NCBI GenBank assembly: GCA_905221605.1
Contig: CAJNDS010000529.1
Location: 1 to 64,000, forward strand
Source of the DNA: Symbiodinium natans
Lineage: Eukaryota > Sar > Dinophyceae > Suessiales > Symbiodiniaceae
Direction: 5' to 3'
Length of the DNA: 64,000 nucleotides
Positions 10,265-20,103 of this stretch are shown piece after piece. How positions within the stretch are numbered: position 1 is the first letter of the stretch; every line of letters starts with the position of its first letter. Position numbers and translations under genes: made by a program. The notes below the pieces were generated by a model. The model was not told the DNA's origin. It made no database searches and saw nothing but the letters and a program-made list of their open reading frames with translations.

Positions 10265-10399
10265 TGTATGTGTGTGTGTGTGGGTGTGAGTGGGGTCCTG
10301 TTTGTATTTGCGTGCTCTCTCTTTCTTGCCCTCCTGTCTTCGGTGAGTGCAGGCCCCTCCCCCCCAAAAAAAAAAACACACACACACACACACACACAA
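10265..10399. repeat. (TG)n and (CA)n microsatellites inside the element
   Basis: TGTGTGTGTGTG at about 10266-10280 and A-run plus (CA)n at about 10367-10398. They lie in the non-coding spacer (10129-10552) between ORF1 and the recombinase; nothing else seen there. Confidence 0.75.
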
Positions 10400-10552
10400 G
10401 ACATTGGGAGTTGCCTCAGTGGGCCCGTCAGGGCGTTTGGTGACCCGTCAGGGCATTGCGAGCTCGTCAGAGCAGTGTGTGTTGGTCGGCACCGTGTAGC
10501 CTTCGGGCCCAAAGTTCCGACGTGTAGCTAGCAAGGTGGGGCAAGCAGCAAC

Positions 10553-12358
10553 ATGTGGTCCTCAGTGTTGAAGTCCCCGCCGCACACGTTTGCTAGTTTG
10601 GTCGAAGTCCTCCGAGCTCGCGACCTGTTGAGGTTTCTGCCGCAATTGCAACAGGCTGGCGTAAAGTCGGCCTTGCACCTGGAGTCCTTTTCGAAGTCGC
10701 AGTTGCGAGCGATCATGGGAGACGTGGCCTTGGACCACCTCTTCGCCCCAGTGTCCCGCACCCGTAAGCGCACCCGTCAGGACATCCCGGTCGTGCACGA
10801 GAGGACTCGCGGATCTTTGCAGCGGATCGGAATAGAACCCTCTCCCCCCTTAGCCAGTGACGCACCCCCGTTAGACTTGGCGGCTGTCGACGAGGCTTTC
10901 TTGCGGGACAGGTGGGCGGCTACGTCACAGGCGCCGCGCGAGTCCAGGTGGGTTACTTGGCAGAAGCTTGCAGCCCGCCGTGGCTTGGCCCCACTGCCCT
11001 TGACACGTGAGTCCTTGTTCGCAGTAGGGGCACTTCTCAAGGCAGCAGGCTACCGTTCGGCATCACAATACTTCAGTGTCGCCCGTCAGAAGCACTCCGA
11101 GGCAGGTCACGAGTGGACTCCCGAATTGCAGGAGGCCCGGGCACAGTCACTCCGAAGCATCAACCGCGGTATCGGTCCTGCTACCCCCAAGTTAGACCTT
11201 TGCCTCGAGAATGCACGTTCGGATTTCTCCCAACAGGTTGGCCAGGCTTTCGAGACCCTCAGGTGCGCTCCCGACGAACGCATCAGCTTTCCATCACAGG
11301 CGTGCGTGACAGCCTCGTGGTTCATGCTGCGAGGCATAGAACTAGCCAACGTGCAGGGCCGTGACGTCACGTTTCGTAAAGCCAACCGAGAGGTCTCCCT
11401 TTCCCTCCCTGTCAGCAAAACCGACCCTGAGGGTCGAGGTTGTTCCCGTGTGCACAGGTGCATTTGCAGTCTCCGCCACGAGGCCTCATGCCAGCAGCGT
11501 TGCCCGGAAGAGCACTTGTTCACGCCGCTGCAGCGGTGCGACTGTTCGTACGGCCGCAGCCCGTTGTGCGTGTTTCATGCGTTGTTGCAGGTGGTGGTGA
11601 GTATCCGCCAGGCCGGACGTTGGGCCCCCGAGGTACACCTGTTTCGCGCGCCTTCCAGTTCGGTTGCGTCTCCAACACAGGTCGTGCATTTGGCCCGTGC
11701 GTGTGCCCTAGTGTTGCAGCAGCAGGTGTTGGAGGAATGGGGGGCCGAGGCGGTGAAACGTTGGGCCCAACACGTGTTCAGAGTGGCGGGTGCCCAACTC
11801 TTCGCCCGTTCGTACCTCGACCTACCGTACATCCAACTAATGGGGAGGTGGGGTAGCATGGCAGTGTTAAGGTACGTACAAGAGGCAGCCGTGCAGCTGC
11901 CTGCTAAGGCATCCGATGCCGTTGCCATGCACTTGGACGGGCCCCCCAGGCCGTCGCAGGTTCGTTCGTCAACCCCGCCCCAGCCCATGCAGGTCCCACA
12001 GCCATCAATCCTTTCCCCGCAGCTGCAGGACTTAATCCGTTCGGTAGTTCACGAGTCGATGGCTAGCCAAGGGGCCCTCGTCCACAACGTTAGGTCCAAA
12101 GTGGCGCATAAGCCCGCCCTCGACGAACAGAACTTGCCCAGTACGTCGTGGGTGTCTCGTTGCGGGAAGTGGTGGTATGGCTTGAGCTCGTGCATTAGGA
12201 ATCCCCACCTGGTTAATGGGTACGTCAAGTGTGCTTCTTGTTTCCAGGTCGCGCCGCAGCCGAACGAGCAGGTCCAAGCTGTAGAATCAGGCACGGAGTC
12301 CTCCACCTCCGCCTCCGATGCCGACGGCCACCGGTCCGCAGGCCCTGCCGACAGTTGA
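10553..12358 (+). CDS. tyrosine recombinase (Crypton/DIRS-like)
   Basis: 601 codons. The C-terminal half carries the tyrosine-recombinase signature: Arg I in WFMLRGIELANV (R260), a Cys-rich insertion at about 295-350 (CSRVHRCICSLRHEASCQQR, then CDCSYGRSPLCVFHA), box II H-x-x-R in QHVFRVAGAQ (H407, R410), then MGRWGSMAVLRYVQEA with W433 and the likely nucleophile Y441. The N-terminal 200 residues resemble a SAM-like core-binding domain with no named match. A C-terminal extension ends with KCASCFQVAPQPNEQ. It would cut and join DNA through a 3'-phosphotyrosine intermediate to integrate or excise the element. The final 41 nt overlap the next ORF. ATG chosen because the frame opens only just upstream. 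Confidence 0.85.
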   Translation: MWSSVLKSPPHTFASLVEVLRARDLLRFLPQLQQAGVKSALHLESFSKSQLRAIMGDVALDHLFAPVSRTRKRTRQDIPVVHERTRGSLQRIGIEPSPPLASDAPPLDLAAVDEAFLRDRWAATSQAPRESRWVTWQKLAARRGLAPLPLTRESLFAVGALLKAAGYRSASQYFSVARQKHSEAGHEWTPELQEARAQSLRSINRGIGPATPKLDLCLENARSDFSQQVGQAFETLRCAPDERISFPSQACVTASWFMLRGIELANVQGRDVTFRKANREVSLSLPVSKTDPEGRGCSRVHRCICSLRHEASCQQRCPEEHLFTPLQRCDCSYGRSPLCVFHALLQVVVSIRQAGRWAPEVHLFRAPSSSVASPTQVVHLARACALVLQQQVLEEWGAEAVKRWAQHVFRVAGAQLFARSYLDLPYIQLMGRWGSMAVLRYVQEAAVQLPAKASDAVAMHLDGPPRPSQVRSSTPPQPMQVPQPSILSPQLQDLIRSVVHESMASQGALVHNVRSKVAHKPALDEQNLPSTSWVSRCGKWWYGLSSCIRNPHLVNGYVKCASCFQVAPQPNEQVQAVESGTESSTSASDADGHRSAGPADS

Positions 12359-13532
12359 GACCTTGGCCGGGTCGTGTGGGCTGGACAATGAGATGGTAGC
12401 ATTCTTACAGGACAAAGGGGTGCTCACGTCCGGTGTCATGTACCATCTGTTCGCAGACCGGGCCAAGATTGAAACCTTCTTCGCGCCCCTCCAGGCCGGA
12501 GTGACTTTGGCAGGGACCACCGTCCGACGCACCGCTGAGGAGCTCATGGTGATCGGGGCGGTGGTTCGGGCAATGCTGGACGAAGTGGACCGCTTGCGGG
12601 CCGTGCATCTACCGCCACATACCACGCCTGCGGCGCCCACTACATCGTCGACGGCCGACGCCAGCGACCTGAAGGTTCCCAAGGTTCTCCCTAAGGGCTA
12701 CTGGAACACGTTAGTGCAGGAGTACGAGGCGGTCACCATCCAAGGCAAGAATCGAGTTTTTCCAGGACACCTCTTGTTAGGAGCTGAAGAAATCTTGTCC
12801 CGCATGGTGCATGAACATCAGACATCAAAGTTGTACACTCCTCTGAAGCTGGGGGAAATCATCTCCATTAGACACTTCACCCCTACCAAAGCCATCAACA
12901 CGTTCGCGCAGAAAGAGGATAAGGTTTCGAAGTTGCTGTTGGATGACCAAGGGACGTGGGTGAAGCAGCCGCGATGGATTCCTGAGCCTCAAAAGTTGAC
13001 CACCCTGTTAGACGCCTTGGACTCCGTTAAATGGGCGATGATCTTCGCCCGATGGGGTGAGGAGTCCGACATCTGCGAGTGGGTGGAGCACTGGTCATTC
13101 ATGTGCCGCGACTACCACACTAAGTTCCCACAGATCCGAGCCTTTTATCTTCGTGCCTCCTGGCAGTTAGCAATGGACCTCCGGTCCGGCAAGAGCTTCA
13201 AGGAGAGCACGCTCGAGATTCGTCAGTGGCCCAAGCACGATGACCTCAACCGCTGGATGCCGTCCGATTCCCCTAATCACCCCTTTAAGGGTAAGGACCC
13301 TAAAGGCAAAGGCAAAGGCAAGGAGGGCAAAGATGGGAAAACCCGTCCGGGACGCACATGGACGCCTTCCGGCTCGGGATCCCCGACTCCCCACAGCAAT
13401 GGTCCGTACCAGCGCCCGGCATGCCGCCTGTGGGCAGCCGGCAGCGCGTGCAAGTTTTCCCATGGCCAGTCAGGTGCTCAGCATCCCTTCCCTCCCCCAG
13501 CCCCGCCAGGTCTGCCCTCTGCCCGCACTTAG
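12318..13532 (+). CDS. Gag-like protein with C-terminal CCCH-like knuckle
   Basis: 404 codons, starting inside the recombinase ORF in another frame. Central region YTPLKLGEIISIRHFTPTKA and WAMIFARWGEESDICEWVEH matches a family I know from many dinoflagellate predicted proteins tied to mobile elements. A basic GKGKGKEGKDGKTRPG linker precedes RPACRLWAAGSACKFSHG, which looks like a CCCH finger lacking one cysteine (C-x8-C-x3-H). Likely nucleic-acid binding or particle forming. Overlaps the next ORF by about 175 nt. Confidence 0.7.
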   Translation: MPTATGPQALPTVETLAGSCGLDNEMVAFLQDKGVLTSGVMYHLFADRAKIETFFAPLQAGVTLAGTTVRRTAEELMVIGAVVRAMLDEVDRLRAVHLPPHTTPAAPTTSSTADASDLKVPKVLPKGYWNTLVQEYEAVTIQGKNRVFPGHLLLGAEEILSRMVHEHQTSKLYTPLKLGEIISIRHFTPTKAINTFAQKEDKVSKLLLDDQGTWVKQPRWIPEPQKLTTLLDALDSVKWAMIFARWGEESDICEWVEHWSFMCRDYHTKFPQIRAFYLRASWQLAMDLRSGKSFKESTLEIRQWPKHDDLNRWMPSDSPNHPFKGKDPKGKGKGKEGKDGKTRPGRTWTPSGSGSPTPHSNGPYQRPACRLWAAGSACKFSHGQSGAQHPFPPPAPPGLPSART

Positions 13533-15327
13533 GGACAGCGCGGTCCGCTGGGGACCGCCCTCGCCCCAGCGAGAGCCGACACCAACGGGCAGCAGGGCAG
13601 GAGAGGGTCCCAGTTAGGAGCGAACTCCACAGCAGCCCCCCTCACGCCGCAGGCTCACGTGCCCGTCAGCGCTACAGTCCTTTGGTTCAGTCTCCCGGCA
13701 CGTCAGTTCCACCGTCTGGCAGTCATGCCACGCAGCATGGACCCTTAGGTGCCTCCCCTAAGACCCCTAACCCGTGTGCACCGAGCACGCCTAGCCAGCA
13801 GGTGCAGCTCCCCCTAACCCTAGACCCGAACCCGTGTGCAGTGAGCGCGCCTTGCCAGCGTGCGCCTTGCCAGCCGCTGGCGCTCTCCCCAACCCCAAGC
13901 CAGGTCATTAGCCATCCCAGGTCAGGTCAGGTGCCATCCATTACGGGCCAGGCCCTGCTCGAGCAACTGACCACCACTTCACAGCCCCAGACTACGCCGT
14001 TGCGTGCATGTGATGCGCCTTCGGCGTCCAGTCCTCACCTAGGCGGCCGCGACTCGGTAAGAATACAGCCAGTCCAGGTCCCAGGCGACACTGCGACGCG
14101 CAAGCGCGCTCCTGCACTTCCACTCTGCCAATCTGCCGAGGCGCCAGGTCGAGCACCTCACGTGAGTGCTCCAGCTCAGGCAAGTGTTAACCCGTTCGGC
14201 GCCCAACAGCGCCCGGTCGCAGTTCTGTCTTTCTTTTGTGGCATAGGGACCCCCTTCCAGGCGTTGAAAGATCTTGGAATCTCCCCAGTACTCTCCTGGT
14301 CCTGGGAGACAGACCCGGAGTGTATCGCAGTCACCGCTAATCGGCACCCCCAGGTTGTATGCAAAGGTGATTTTCAAGCCACCGATGCGCAGTCGCTCCG
14401 TCCGAATTGCATGCACAGTGCCCTAGCGATGCCCTGATCCTCGTGTGTGCGGCGCCGCCTTGCCCAGACTTCTCGCAGATAGCGCACAGCGCCAGAGGAC
14501 TCGGGGGCCCTGAAGGCCGCAAGTTCGCGCAATGGGCACAGCTGTGGCACGCCCTTTCGAGCTCGACCAGTTTCAAGTTCGCACTGCTGGCTGAAAACGT
14601 CGTCCCGACAGAACCGGTGCAACGCCAGTTAGACTCGACGCTCGGCCTGACCTCGTTTCTTCTGGATGCCAGCTCCTGGGAAGTCATCAGCAGACCACGT
14701 GTGTGGTGGTCCGATCAACTGTCGATCCCAGAGACGAGCACATCCAACCCGGAGCCGGTCCTGTCCGGAAGCGGCCGTTGGCGCCGGTTTAACAGGATGT
14801 GGCAACTGTTGCCCGCGACGCCACAGTTCGTGCGCCAGAATGCAACGGACTGCCCGTTCGCTTCTTTCCACCCAGAAGTCATGTCAGGTCGAACATTATT
14901 TCCATGTTTAACCACGCCGGCCCCTACGGAGGAGGGGCGCCCTCCCCCGGCCAAACGCTCAAAAAGGGCGGAAAGCCCTGAGACACTTGCTAGATGGAAG
15001 GCCGCGCGCCAGCAATTTCCACCGTGGCAATACAGAGCTACCGCCCTGGTTGCTGAGCCACCGGGTAGTTCGGATTGGAGGACGCCCAGTGCGGACACTA
15101 AGGAGTGGTTGCATGGATTCCCTTCCGGCTACACACAAGGCGTCCCAGAGAAATCACGCCACCGCATGTTAGGAAATAGCTGGCATCTAGAGGCGGCCAA
15201 GTTCCTTTTGTACTTGACTTTGCTCCAGACACAGGTATTGCCAGTCGGAACGACATGCATCCCCCCGTGGTACCCGTCGGTGACCACGCCGATGGATTGT
15301 AAACGGACCATGAGGGAATACTATTAG
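13358..15327 (+). CDS. cytosine-C5 DNA methyltransferase, split by a -1 frameshift near 14400
   Basis: First part (13358-14437): long Pro/Ser-rich linker, then motif I VLSFFCGIGTPFQALKDLG and motif II SWSWETDPECIAV. Second part (from 14407 in the -1 frame): motif IV VCAAPPCPDFSQIA with catalytic Cys at 14461-14463, motif VI LLAENVVP, motif VIII SRPRVWW, a short target-recognition region, and motif X RHRMLGNSWHLEAAKFLL. All key residues of a C5 methyltransferase are present but no single frame holds them all; the frames overlap at 14407-14437. This may be a one-base indel, a sequencing error or programmed frameshifting (no obvious slippery heptamer). It would transfer methyl from SAM to cytosine C5, perhaps to methylate the element. 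C5 methyltransferases have been reported inside retroelements of dinoflagellates and other protists. Confidence 0.85.
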
Positions 15328-15423
15328 CACTTATTCGAATTATTCCCTATAGTAACACTTTAGGTTGTACCTCCAGGTTTCCCTCAGAAGACTTCGTTTA
15401 TGGCCCATATATTCCTTTTAGGG
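15296..15423 (+). repeat. right 128-bp direct repeat
   Basis: Identical to 8749-8876. The methyltransferase frame runs into it and takes its last ten codons and TAG stop (15325-15327) from repeat sequence. Confidence 0.95.
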
Positions 15424-15546
15424 GATCTTGAAATTGGGTCCCCAAACCCAAGCCAGGGTAGAGTCCCTTGACTGGAAAGCTAGGACGCCCAGCGGTGCCC
15501 TTATGCCTTTTTTGGGGGGTTTAGCATCCCTTCTAGTAGGGTAGTT

Positions 15547-15655
15547 TCATGGCTCCCTTGTGGTCCCTTACCTTCCTTAAAGGCTTCCGAAGTACGGGCC
15601 AATGGGTTTCATAGGCAGTGTATATAAGGGGTATATAAGGCTTCCCCAATTAAGG
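15547..15655 (+). mobile_element. degenerate introner-like copy (family G)
   Basis: Shares CATGG(C/T)CCCTTG, CCTTAAAG-TTC-GAAGTA-GGGCCA and TATAAGGGGTAT(A)AAGG with 18421-18532. No exon seen between 15424 and 16070 apart from CCCTAAA arrays. Confidence 0.5.
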
Positions 15656-15658
15656 GCC

Positions 15659-15723
15659 CAACCCTAAACCCTAAACCCTAAACCCTAAACCCTAAACCCT
15701 AAACCCTAAACCCTAAACCCCAT
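15659..15723 (-). repeat. CCCTAAA array
   Basis: About nine tandem units, opposite orientation to the arrays at 8.1 and 8.5 kb. Confidence 0.9.
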
Positions 15724-16070
15724 GTCCAGGATTCAGGGTTTGGGCTCAGTAGGGTTTAGGCTTGGGGCTTCCCTGGTTAAGAGTTTAGGACCTTGCGCCA
15801 TTGAAAAGATCGTTTTGGGGGGGTTTAGGACTAAAGCGTGTATGTCTTATGGGTACGCAGGGGTTCGGCGCTTGTCGAGTTTAGGTTCGGAGGCCAGCTG
15901 AGGAGAAGGTTCAGAGCAGTTGCTAGACACCCTCAACCCTAAACCCTAAGCCCTAATTTCCCAGGGTTTGGTTCGGCTTCGCGGCGCTTTTTGTTCACCT
16001 CGCTGTTTTAGCTCTGTTTCAGCTTCGGAACGGCCAAGGGAGTTTAGGGTCGGAGGGTCCATGGTTCAAG

Positions 16071-16149
16071 GCGGTGGACATCTCTCATACTTCGAGTGAC
16101 GCGCTGGTGCAGACGTTCGTGGGATCCATAGCTCTTGCCATGAGGCCTG
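16071..16149 (+). CDS. exon, unknown protein
   Basis: After GTTCAAG, reads AVDISHTSSDALVQTFVGSI then ALAMRP and ends at CCTG|GTAAGAG, a consensus-like donor. 79 nt; its last base joins 16354 in phase. Confidence 0.6.
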
Positions 16150-16353
16150 GTAAGAGACAGTCTGCACGGTCGTCACAAAGACCATGGATTTTGAAGTCAG
16201 GCCAATTTTCCACTTTTGTTGGTCTTTTGTTCACTGCAACGGGGGCACTATCCCGAAGCCTTATAAGCCCCAAGCCCTAAGCCCCAAACCCTAAACCCTA
16301 AGCCCTAAACCCTAAACCCTAAACCCTAAACCCTAAACCCCCAAAGGGTTTAG

Positions 16354-16439
16354 GGGCCCTTTGCTTCCAAACGGACGACCCTCTTGCTCTCCAAGCCATC
16401 CCTGCCAAACACCCGGCCAACGCCAGGGCCATGTTAAGG
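16354..16439 (+). CDS. exon, unknown protein
   Basis: Acceptor is the repeat itself (GTTTAG|GGG). Reads ALCFQTDDPLALQAIPAKHP then ANARAMLR, ending AGG|GTCTC. Phase continues from the previous exon. The intron ahead is a CCCTAAA array (16258-16340). Confidence 0.5.
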
Positions 16440-16459
16440 GTCTCAAACGAATTTCGGAT

Positions 16460-16545
16460 TTTAGGGTTTAGGGTTTAGGGTTTAGGGTTTAGGGTTTAGG
16501 GTTTAGGGCTTAGGGTTTAGGGTTTAGGGTTTAGGGTTTAGGGTA
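16460..16545 (+). repeat. TTTAGGG array (intronic)
   Basis: About 12 units with one TTAGGGC variant, lying just after the exon at 16354-16439 and opposite in orientation to the array before it. Confidence 0.9.
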
Positions 16546-16772
16546 GTAGTAGAGTAGGTAACCTTTAGCCTTTTTGGGGTAATTTCACCCCCTTAGAATC
16601 CCAAAGGTTAACCTGTAGTTCGCCTAGGTACTGGACAACTAAGGTCGGGTTTTCTTGAAGGGGCCCTGGATTTTGGGGCTTAGGGGTTTAGGGGTTCAGG
16701 GGTTTAGGGGTTTAGGGATTTAGGGTTTAGGGTTTATGCTTGGGTTACTTGGGATGTTTCCAACATCAAAAG

Positions 16773-16873
16773 CCGAAGCATGGCAACTGAGACCCAGGTG
16801 TCTAAGCTGTGCCTGCAGCTGTCGCAGCACTGCCCCCAGCTTTGGCGACTGAGGCTCTCTGCCCGGCCCCCAG
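16773..16873 (+). CDS. exon, leucine-rich-repeat-like
   Basis: Reads MATETQVSKLCLQLSQHCPQ then LWRLRLSARPP and ends CCCAG|GTGAGTTCG, a strong donor. The spacing LCLQLSQHCPQLWRLRLS is LRR-like. Start is uncertain (AG at 16772 or 16778). Confidence 0.6.
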
Positions 16874-17617
16874 GTGAGTTCGCAGAACTTAGAAAGTGCT
16901 TTCCTCAGGCCTAGTCAAACCCTAAACCCTAAGCCCTAAACCCTAAACCCTAAACCCTTATTCCTAAACCCTTATAAACCCTAAACCCGAAACCCTAAAC
17001 CCCAAAACCCCTAAACCTTAAACCCAGACCCTAAACCCTAAACCCTAAACCGTGTGGGTTGGGAGTGCTTTGGTTCGAGGAGGGCGTCTAGGGCCTAGGC
17101 TTTGGGGTTTCGGGTCCAGTTGCTTTGCTGTAGTTCCCGTAAGAACTATGTTTAATGGTTGTTTGTGTAAGACCAAGGGGATATTCAGAATTTAGCTTTG
17201 ATTATGGCTCGAAGGGACTAGGGTTTAAGGTTTAGAGTTTAGGGTTAACGGATGGGAGTCTTGTGTTTTGGGTGGGTCGAGGGCTGAATCCATGCAGGAT
17301 CCTAGTGTACTTACCAAGGGCAGAGGGTTTAGGGTTTAGGGTCTAGGGGTTCAGAGACTCCATGGATGACGGGTCCCCAGCTCCAGCGACTTTTAACGCT
17401 TGGGCACCAGACCCTCAAATCCCACAAGACCCTACATTCTCGAAACACTCCGCCAGTCTAAACCCTAAGCCCTAAGGCCTAAGCCCGAAGCTTAAACCGT
17501 ACACCCTAAACCCTAAACCCTAAACCCTAAACGCTAAACCCTAAACCCTAAACCCTAACTAAGAACCCTAAAAGCCCTAAACCCTAATCCCTAGACCCGA
17601 AGCCTAGACCCCCCAAG

Positions 17618-17674
17618 AATGAGGATGTCCAGATCGGCTACGACATCGACACAGGGGCGGCCCTGGGCAGCCTC
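17618..17674 (+). CDS. exon, unknown protein
   Basis: After CCCAAG, reads NEDVQIGYDIDTGAALGSL (19 codons, phase 0-0), ending CCTC|GTTGTT. Between 16874 and 17617 only degenerate repeats and short unclear spacers. Confidence 0.6.
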
Positions 17675-18288
17675 GTTGTTTGGGCGCCAAGAGCTTGAGG
17701 GGTTTAGGGTTTAGGGTTCAGGGTTCAGGGTTTAGGGTTTAGGGTTTAGGGTTTAGGGTGTAGGGTTCAGTTGTGGTCGAAGAGGTTCAGGGCTGGTCTC
17801 GGTGCCTTTAGCCTGCCATTTTGTTCTGTCGTGCATCGGCTCGCAAAGGTTAAGCCTCATTTCTGCAGGAAACTGGACTAGTTTGGACTAGAGGCTCAAG
17901 GGCCCATGGTCCGCAAAGGTTTAGGGTTTAGGGTTCAAAGTTTCCCAAATTCTAATCGCATAGAAGCGCTAAAGCTCCGATACCGTTTTGTTGGGGTACG
18001 TCTCTGCTGTCGATATTTGGGGCTTCTGCTTGGTCCAGCAAAGCAAGATGCCTCGCACAATTTGCGTAGTGGTCTCAACAACGGTGTCCCGTGACCCTAA
18101 ACCCTAAACCCTAAACCCTAAACCCTAAACCCTAAACCCTTTATGTACCCTTTAAGGGATTAGATAGGGCCCTCATTCCCTCGTTCCCTACTAAGAACCA
18201 GCCAGTTTCAACTCAAACGATCCAGAACAACATCCATTGCGTTTAGGGTCCACTGCTTAGGGTTCAGGGTTCAGGGCTTAGGGTGCAG

Positions 18289-18370
18289 ATTCTGAGACGC
18301 GAAGGTCGCCGTCCCGAAGATTCGGTTCCTGGACGTCCTGCCATGGCATGTTGCGAAGAACACCTTCTAG
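18289..18370 (+). CDS. exon, unknown protein
   Basis: After GGTGCAG, reads ILRREGRRPEDSVPGRPAMA then CCEEHLL. Donor is in CTAG|GGTTCGGGGTTTAGG. Its last base and the first two of 18691 form Asp. Confidence 0.6.
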
Positions 18371-18420
18371 GGTTCGGGGTTTAGGGTTTGGGGTTTAGGG
18401 TTGAGTGCTTTTCTGAGGCT

Positions 18421-18532
18421 AGTTACATGGGCCCTTGGTATGGTCTCTTGCCTCCCTTAAAGAGTTCTGAAGTATGGGCCATTGCGTTGCATAGGGTATA
18501 GAAGGGGTATACAAGGGGTCCCCATGTAACGA
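18421..18532 (+). mobile_element. introner-like inverted-repeat element (family G)
   Basis: Starts AGTTACATGGGCCCTTGG and ends GGGGTCCCCATGTAAC, an imperfect terminal inverted repeat shared with 52109-52231. It lies in the intron between exons 18289-18370 and 18691-18774. Confidence 0.65.
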
Positions 18533-18690
18533 CCATACTAAGCGATCATGTAACTACCCCAAGATTGAGTCTTGTAGTTTCCCAGTCCCATAAGAGCCCC
18601 AGAATCGTCGTATGCTAGTCATGAGGTCTTGCGATTTGGGGTTTACGGCTTAGGGTTTAGGGTTTAGGGTTTAGGGTTTGTGGAACGCAG

Positions 18691-18774
18691 ACGAAGCTCT
18701 TATTAAAAACAGGCTTCTGCTCTGCTTCTGGCTGGAGAAGTCAGCACCAATCTCATTACATGCGAGCGCGCAAG
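18691..18774 (+). CDS. exon, unknown protein
   Basis: After GAACGCAG, reads EALIKNRLLLCFWLEKSAPI then SLHASAQ; ends CAAG|GTCTTG. Phase agrees with the preceding exon. Confidence 0.6.
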
Positions 18775-18961
18775 GTCTTGGGCATGTGCCTGGCATTCCG
18801 CTTGACCCTGAAACCCTAAAGTCCTAAAAACCTACATCCCGAAACCCCAAAACCCCGAAAACCCCCCCTAAAACCCCTAAAACTGCTAAGACCCTAAACC
18901 CTGAACCCTAAACCCTAAACCTATACTCTAAACCCTAAACCGTCTTGGGGTGTTGGGGCAG

Positions 18962-19032
18962 CACGTTCGCAGCTTGGCCAAAAAGCCCGCACACTTCGAG
19001 CGCGAGCCCCCGCAACCCTCAAGCCTATGTCG
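18962..19032 (+). CDS. exon, frame ambiguous
   Basis: Between GGGGCAG and TCG|GTTCAGG. One frame reads HVRSLAKKPAHFEREPPQPS; starting at 18973 another reads WPKSPHTSSASPRNPQAYV and fits the phase of 18691-18774. Confidence 0.45.
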
Positions 19033-19156
19033 GTTCAGGGTTAGTATTTAGGGTTTAGGTTTAGGGTTGAGGGTTTAGGGTTGAGGGTTTGGGGTTTAGG
19101 GTTAGGGGTTCGGGTTTAGGGTTTACGCCTTGAAGCCCAACAGACACCCTTTGCCA

Positions 19157-19252
19157 GGTGAGCTTCAACCTGTTCCACGGCCATGGTCCTCCTGGCGATT
19201 TACATCGGAATCCTAGGATCTCTTGCGCATGCTACGCGAGCCGTTTTCAAAG
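19157..19252 (+). CDS. possible exon
   Basis: After TTTGCCAG, reads VSFNLFHGHGPPGDLHRNPR then ISCACYASRFQ. The AG is followed by GTGAG, so the same site could be the donor of a tiny upstream exon. Low certainty. Confidence 0.3.
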
Positions 19253-19365
19253 CCCAAACTCTAAACCCTGAACCCTAAACCCTGAACCCTAAACCCTAAA
19301 CCCTGAACCCTGAACCCTAAACCCTGAACCCTAAACCCTAAACCTCAAGCCTCAGGCCTCTACAG

Positions 19366-19428
19366 TCAACCCGCAAAGGCGCCATCGCCTTCTTCAAGGG
19401 CCTCATGGCCTCTCGGCCAGGGCCCAAG
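19366..19428 (+). CDS. exon, unknown protein
   Basis: After CTCTACAG, reads STRKGAIAFFKGLMASRPGP then K, 21 codons, ending CAAG|GTTGTC. Clean GT-AG context on both sides. Confidence 0.65.
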
Positions 19429-20103
19429 GTTGTCTTGTCTAGTTTAGGGTTTCGCACCCTCGGAAAGTGGGGCAAACGAAGGCGATGAACCCAGGGTTTA
19501 GTGTTTAGGGTTTAGGGTTTTGTTTTTGGGTGCAGGTGTTTTTTCGTCCAAGTAAGCGACAAAGCACCTGAACTCAAAGCCTATGGAGGCCCAAAGTTAA
19601 ACTCAAAACTAACAACAACCCTAACTTTTGACCACCCTCATGGAAACCCTTAACCCCAAACCCCAAACCCTAAACCCTAAACCCTAAACTCTAAACCCCT
19701 GCCCAGGCTCAGATGTTTGGACTTCAGCTGGAACTGCCTGGGGAAGGCGGGTTGAGGGTTTAGGGTTTGGGGTTTGGGGTTTGGGGTTTGGGGTTTAGGG
19801 TTTAGGGTTTGGGGTTTAGGCTGGACCCGTGGTCCCAAGGTATACAGCCGGGGCCCACGGATCTTGACTTGTTTTTGGCTTAGCAAGCAAGGGCGATTAA
19901 GAATGAAAAGCAAAAACGTCCGAACACAAGCGCCTGTAGTGAAGCAGGGGCACATGCAACACTAGCACTTTCCACACAAGCGCAAGCTACATCAAGCGCC
20001 CTAAACCCTAAACCCTAAACCCCAAACCCTAAATCCTAAACCCTAAACCCTAGGTTCAGGGAGGAACACAAAGGGGGGATGTTGTAGGGTTGCGGATTGG
20101 CAG

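Larger units (their letters stand above)
8749..15423 (+). mobile_element. Tyrosine-recombinase element with C5 DNA methyltransferase, flanked by 128-bp direct repeats
   Basis: Two identical 128-bp direct repeats (8749-8876, 15296-15423) bound about 6.4 kb that has none of the surrounding telomere repeats and has a different, coding-like composition. Plus-strand content in order: N-terminal ORF pieces (8918-10128), tyrosine recombinase (10553-12358), Gag-like protein (12318-13532), cytosine-C5 methyltransferase (13358-15327, frameshifted). The last three overlap end to end, as in retroelements and other compact mobile elements. I saw no reverse transcriptase or RNase H, so the closest known class is Crypton (recombinase-only) rather than DIRS. 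Direct repeats fit integration of a circular form by a site-specific recombinase; that is inference. Identical repeats suggest a recent event. Confidence 0.8.

Noticed and set aside
10205-10512. Cys/Val-rich ORFs in the mobile element
   Set aside because: Caused by (TG)n and (CA)n microsatellites in the spacer before the recombinase.
8749-15423. DIRS or LTR retrotransposon
   Set aside because: No YxDD-type reverse transcriptase, RNase H, protease or DDE integrase motif found in any plus-strand frame; recombinase is of the tyrosine type.
19677-19965. ORFs reading through TTTAGGG-type arrays (GFRVWGLGFRV or NPKPQTLNPKP)
   Set aside because: The 7-base unit lacks stops in several frames, so arrays give long meaningless ORFs throughout the window.
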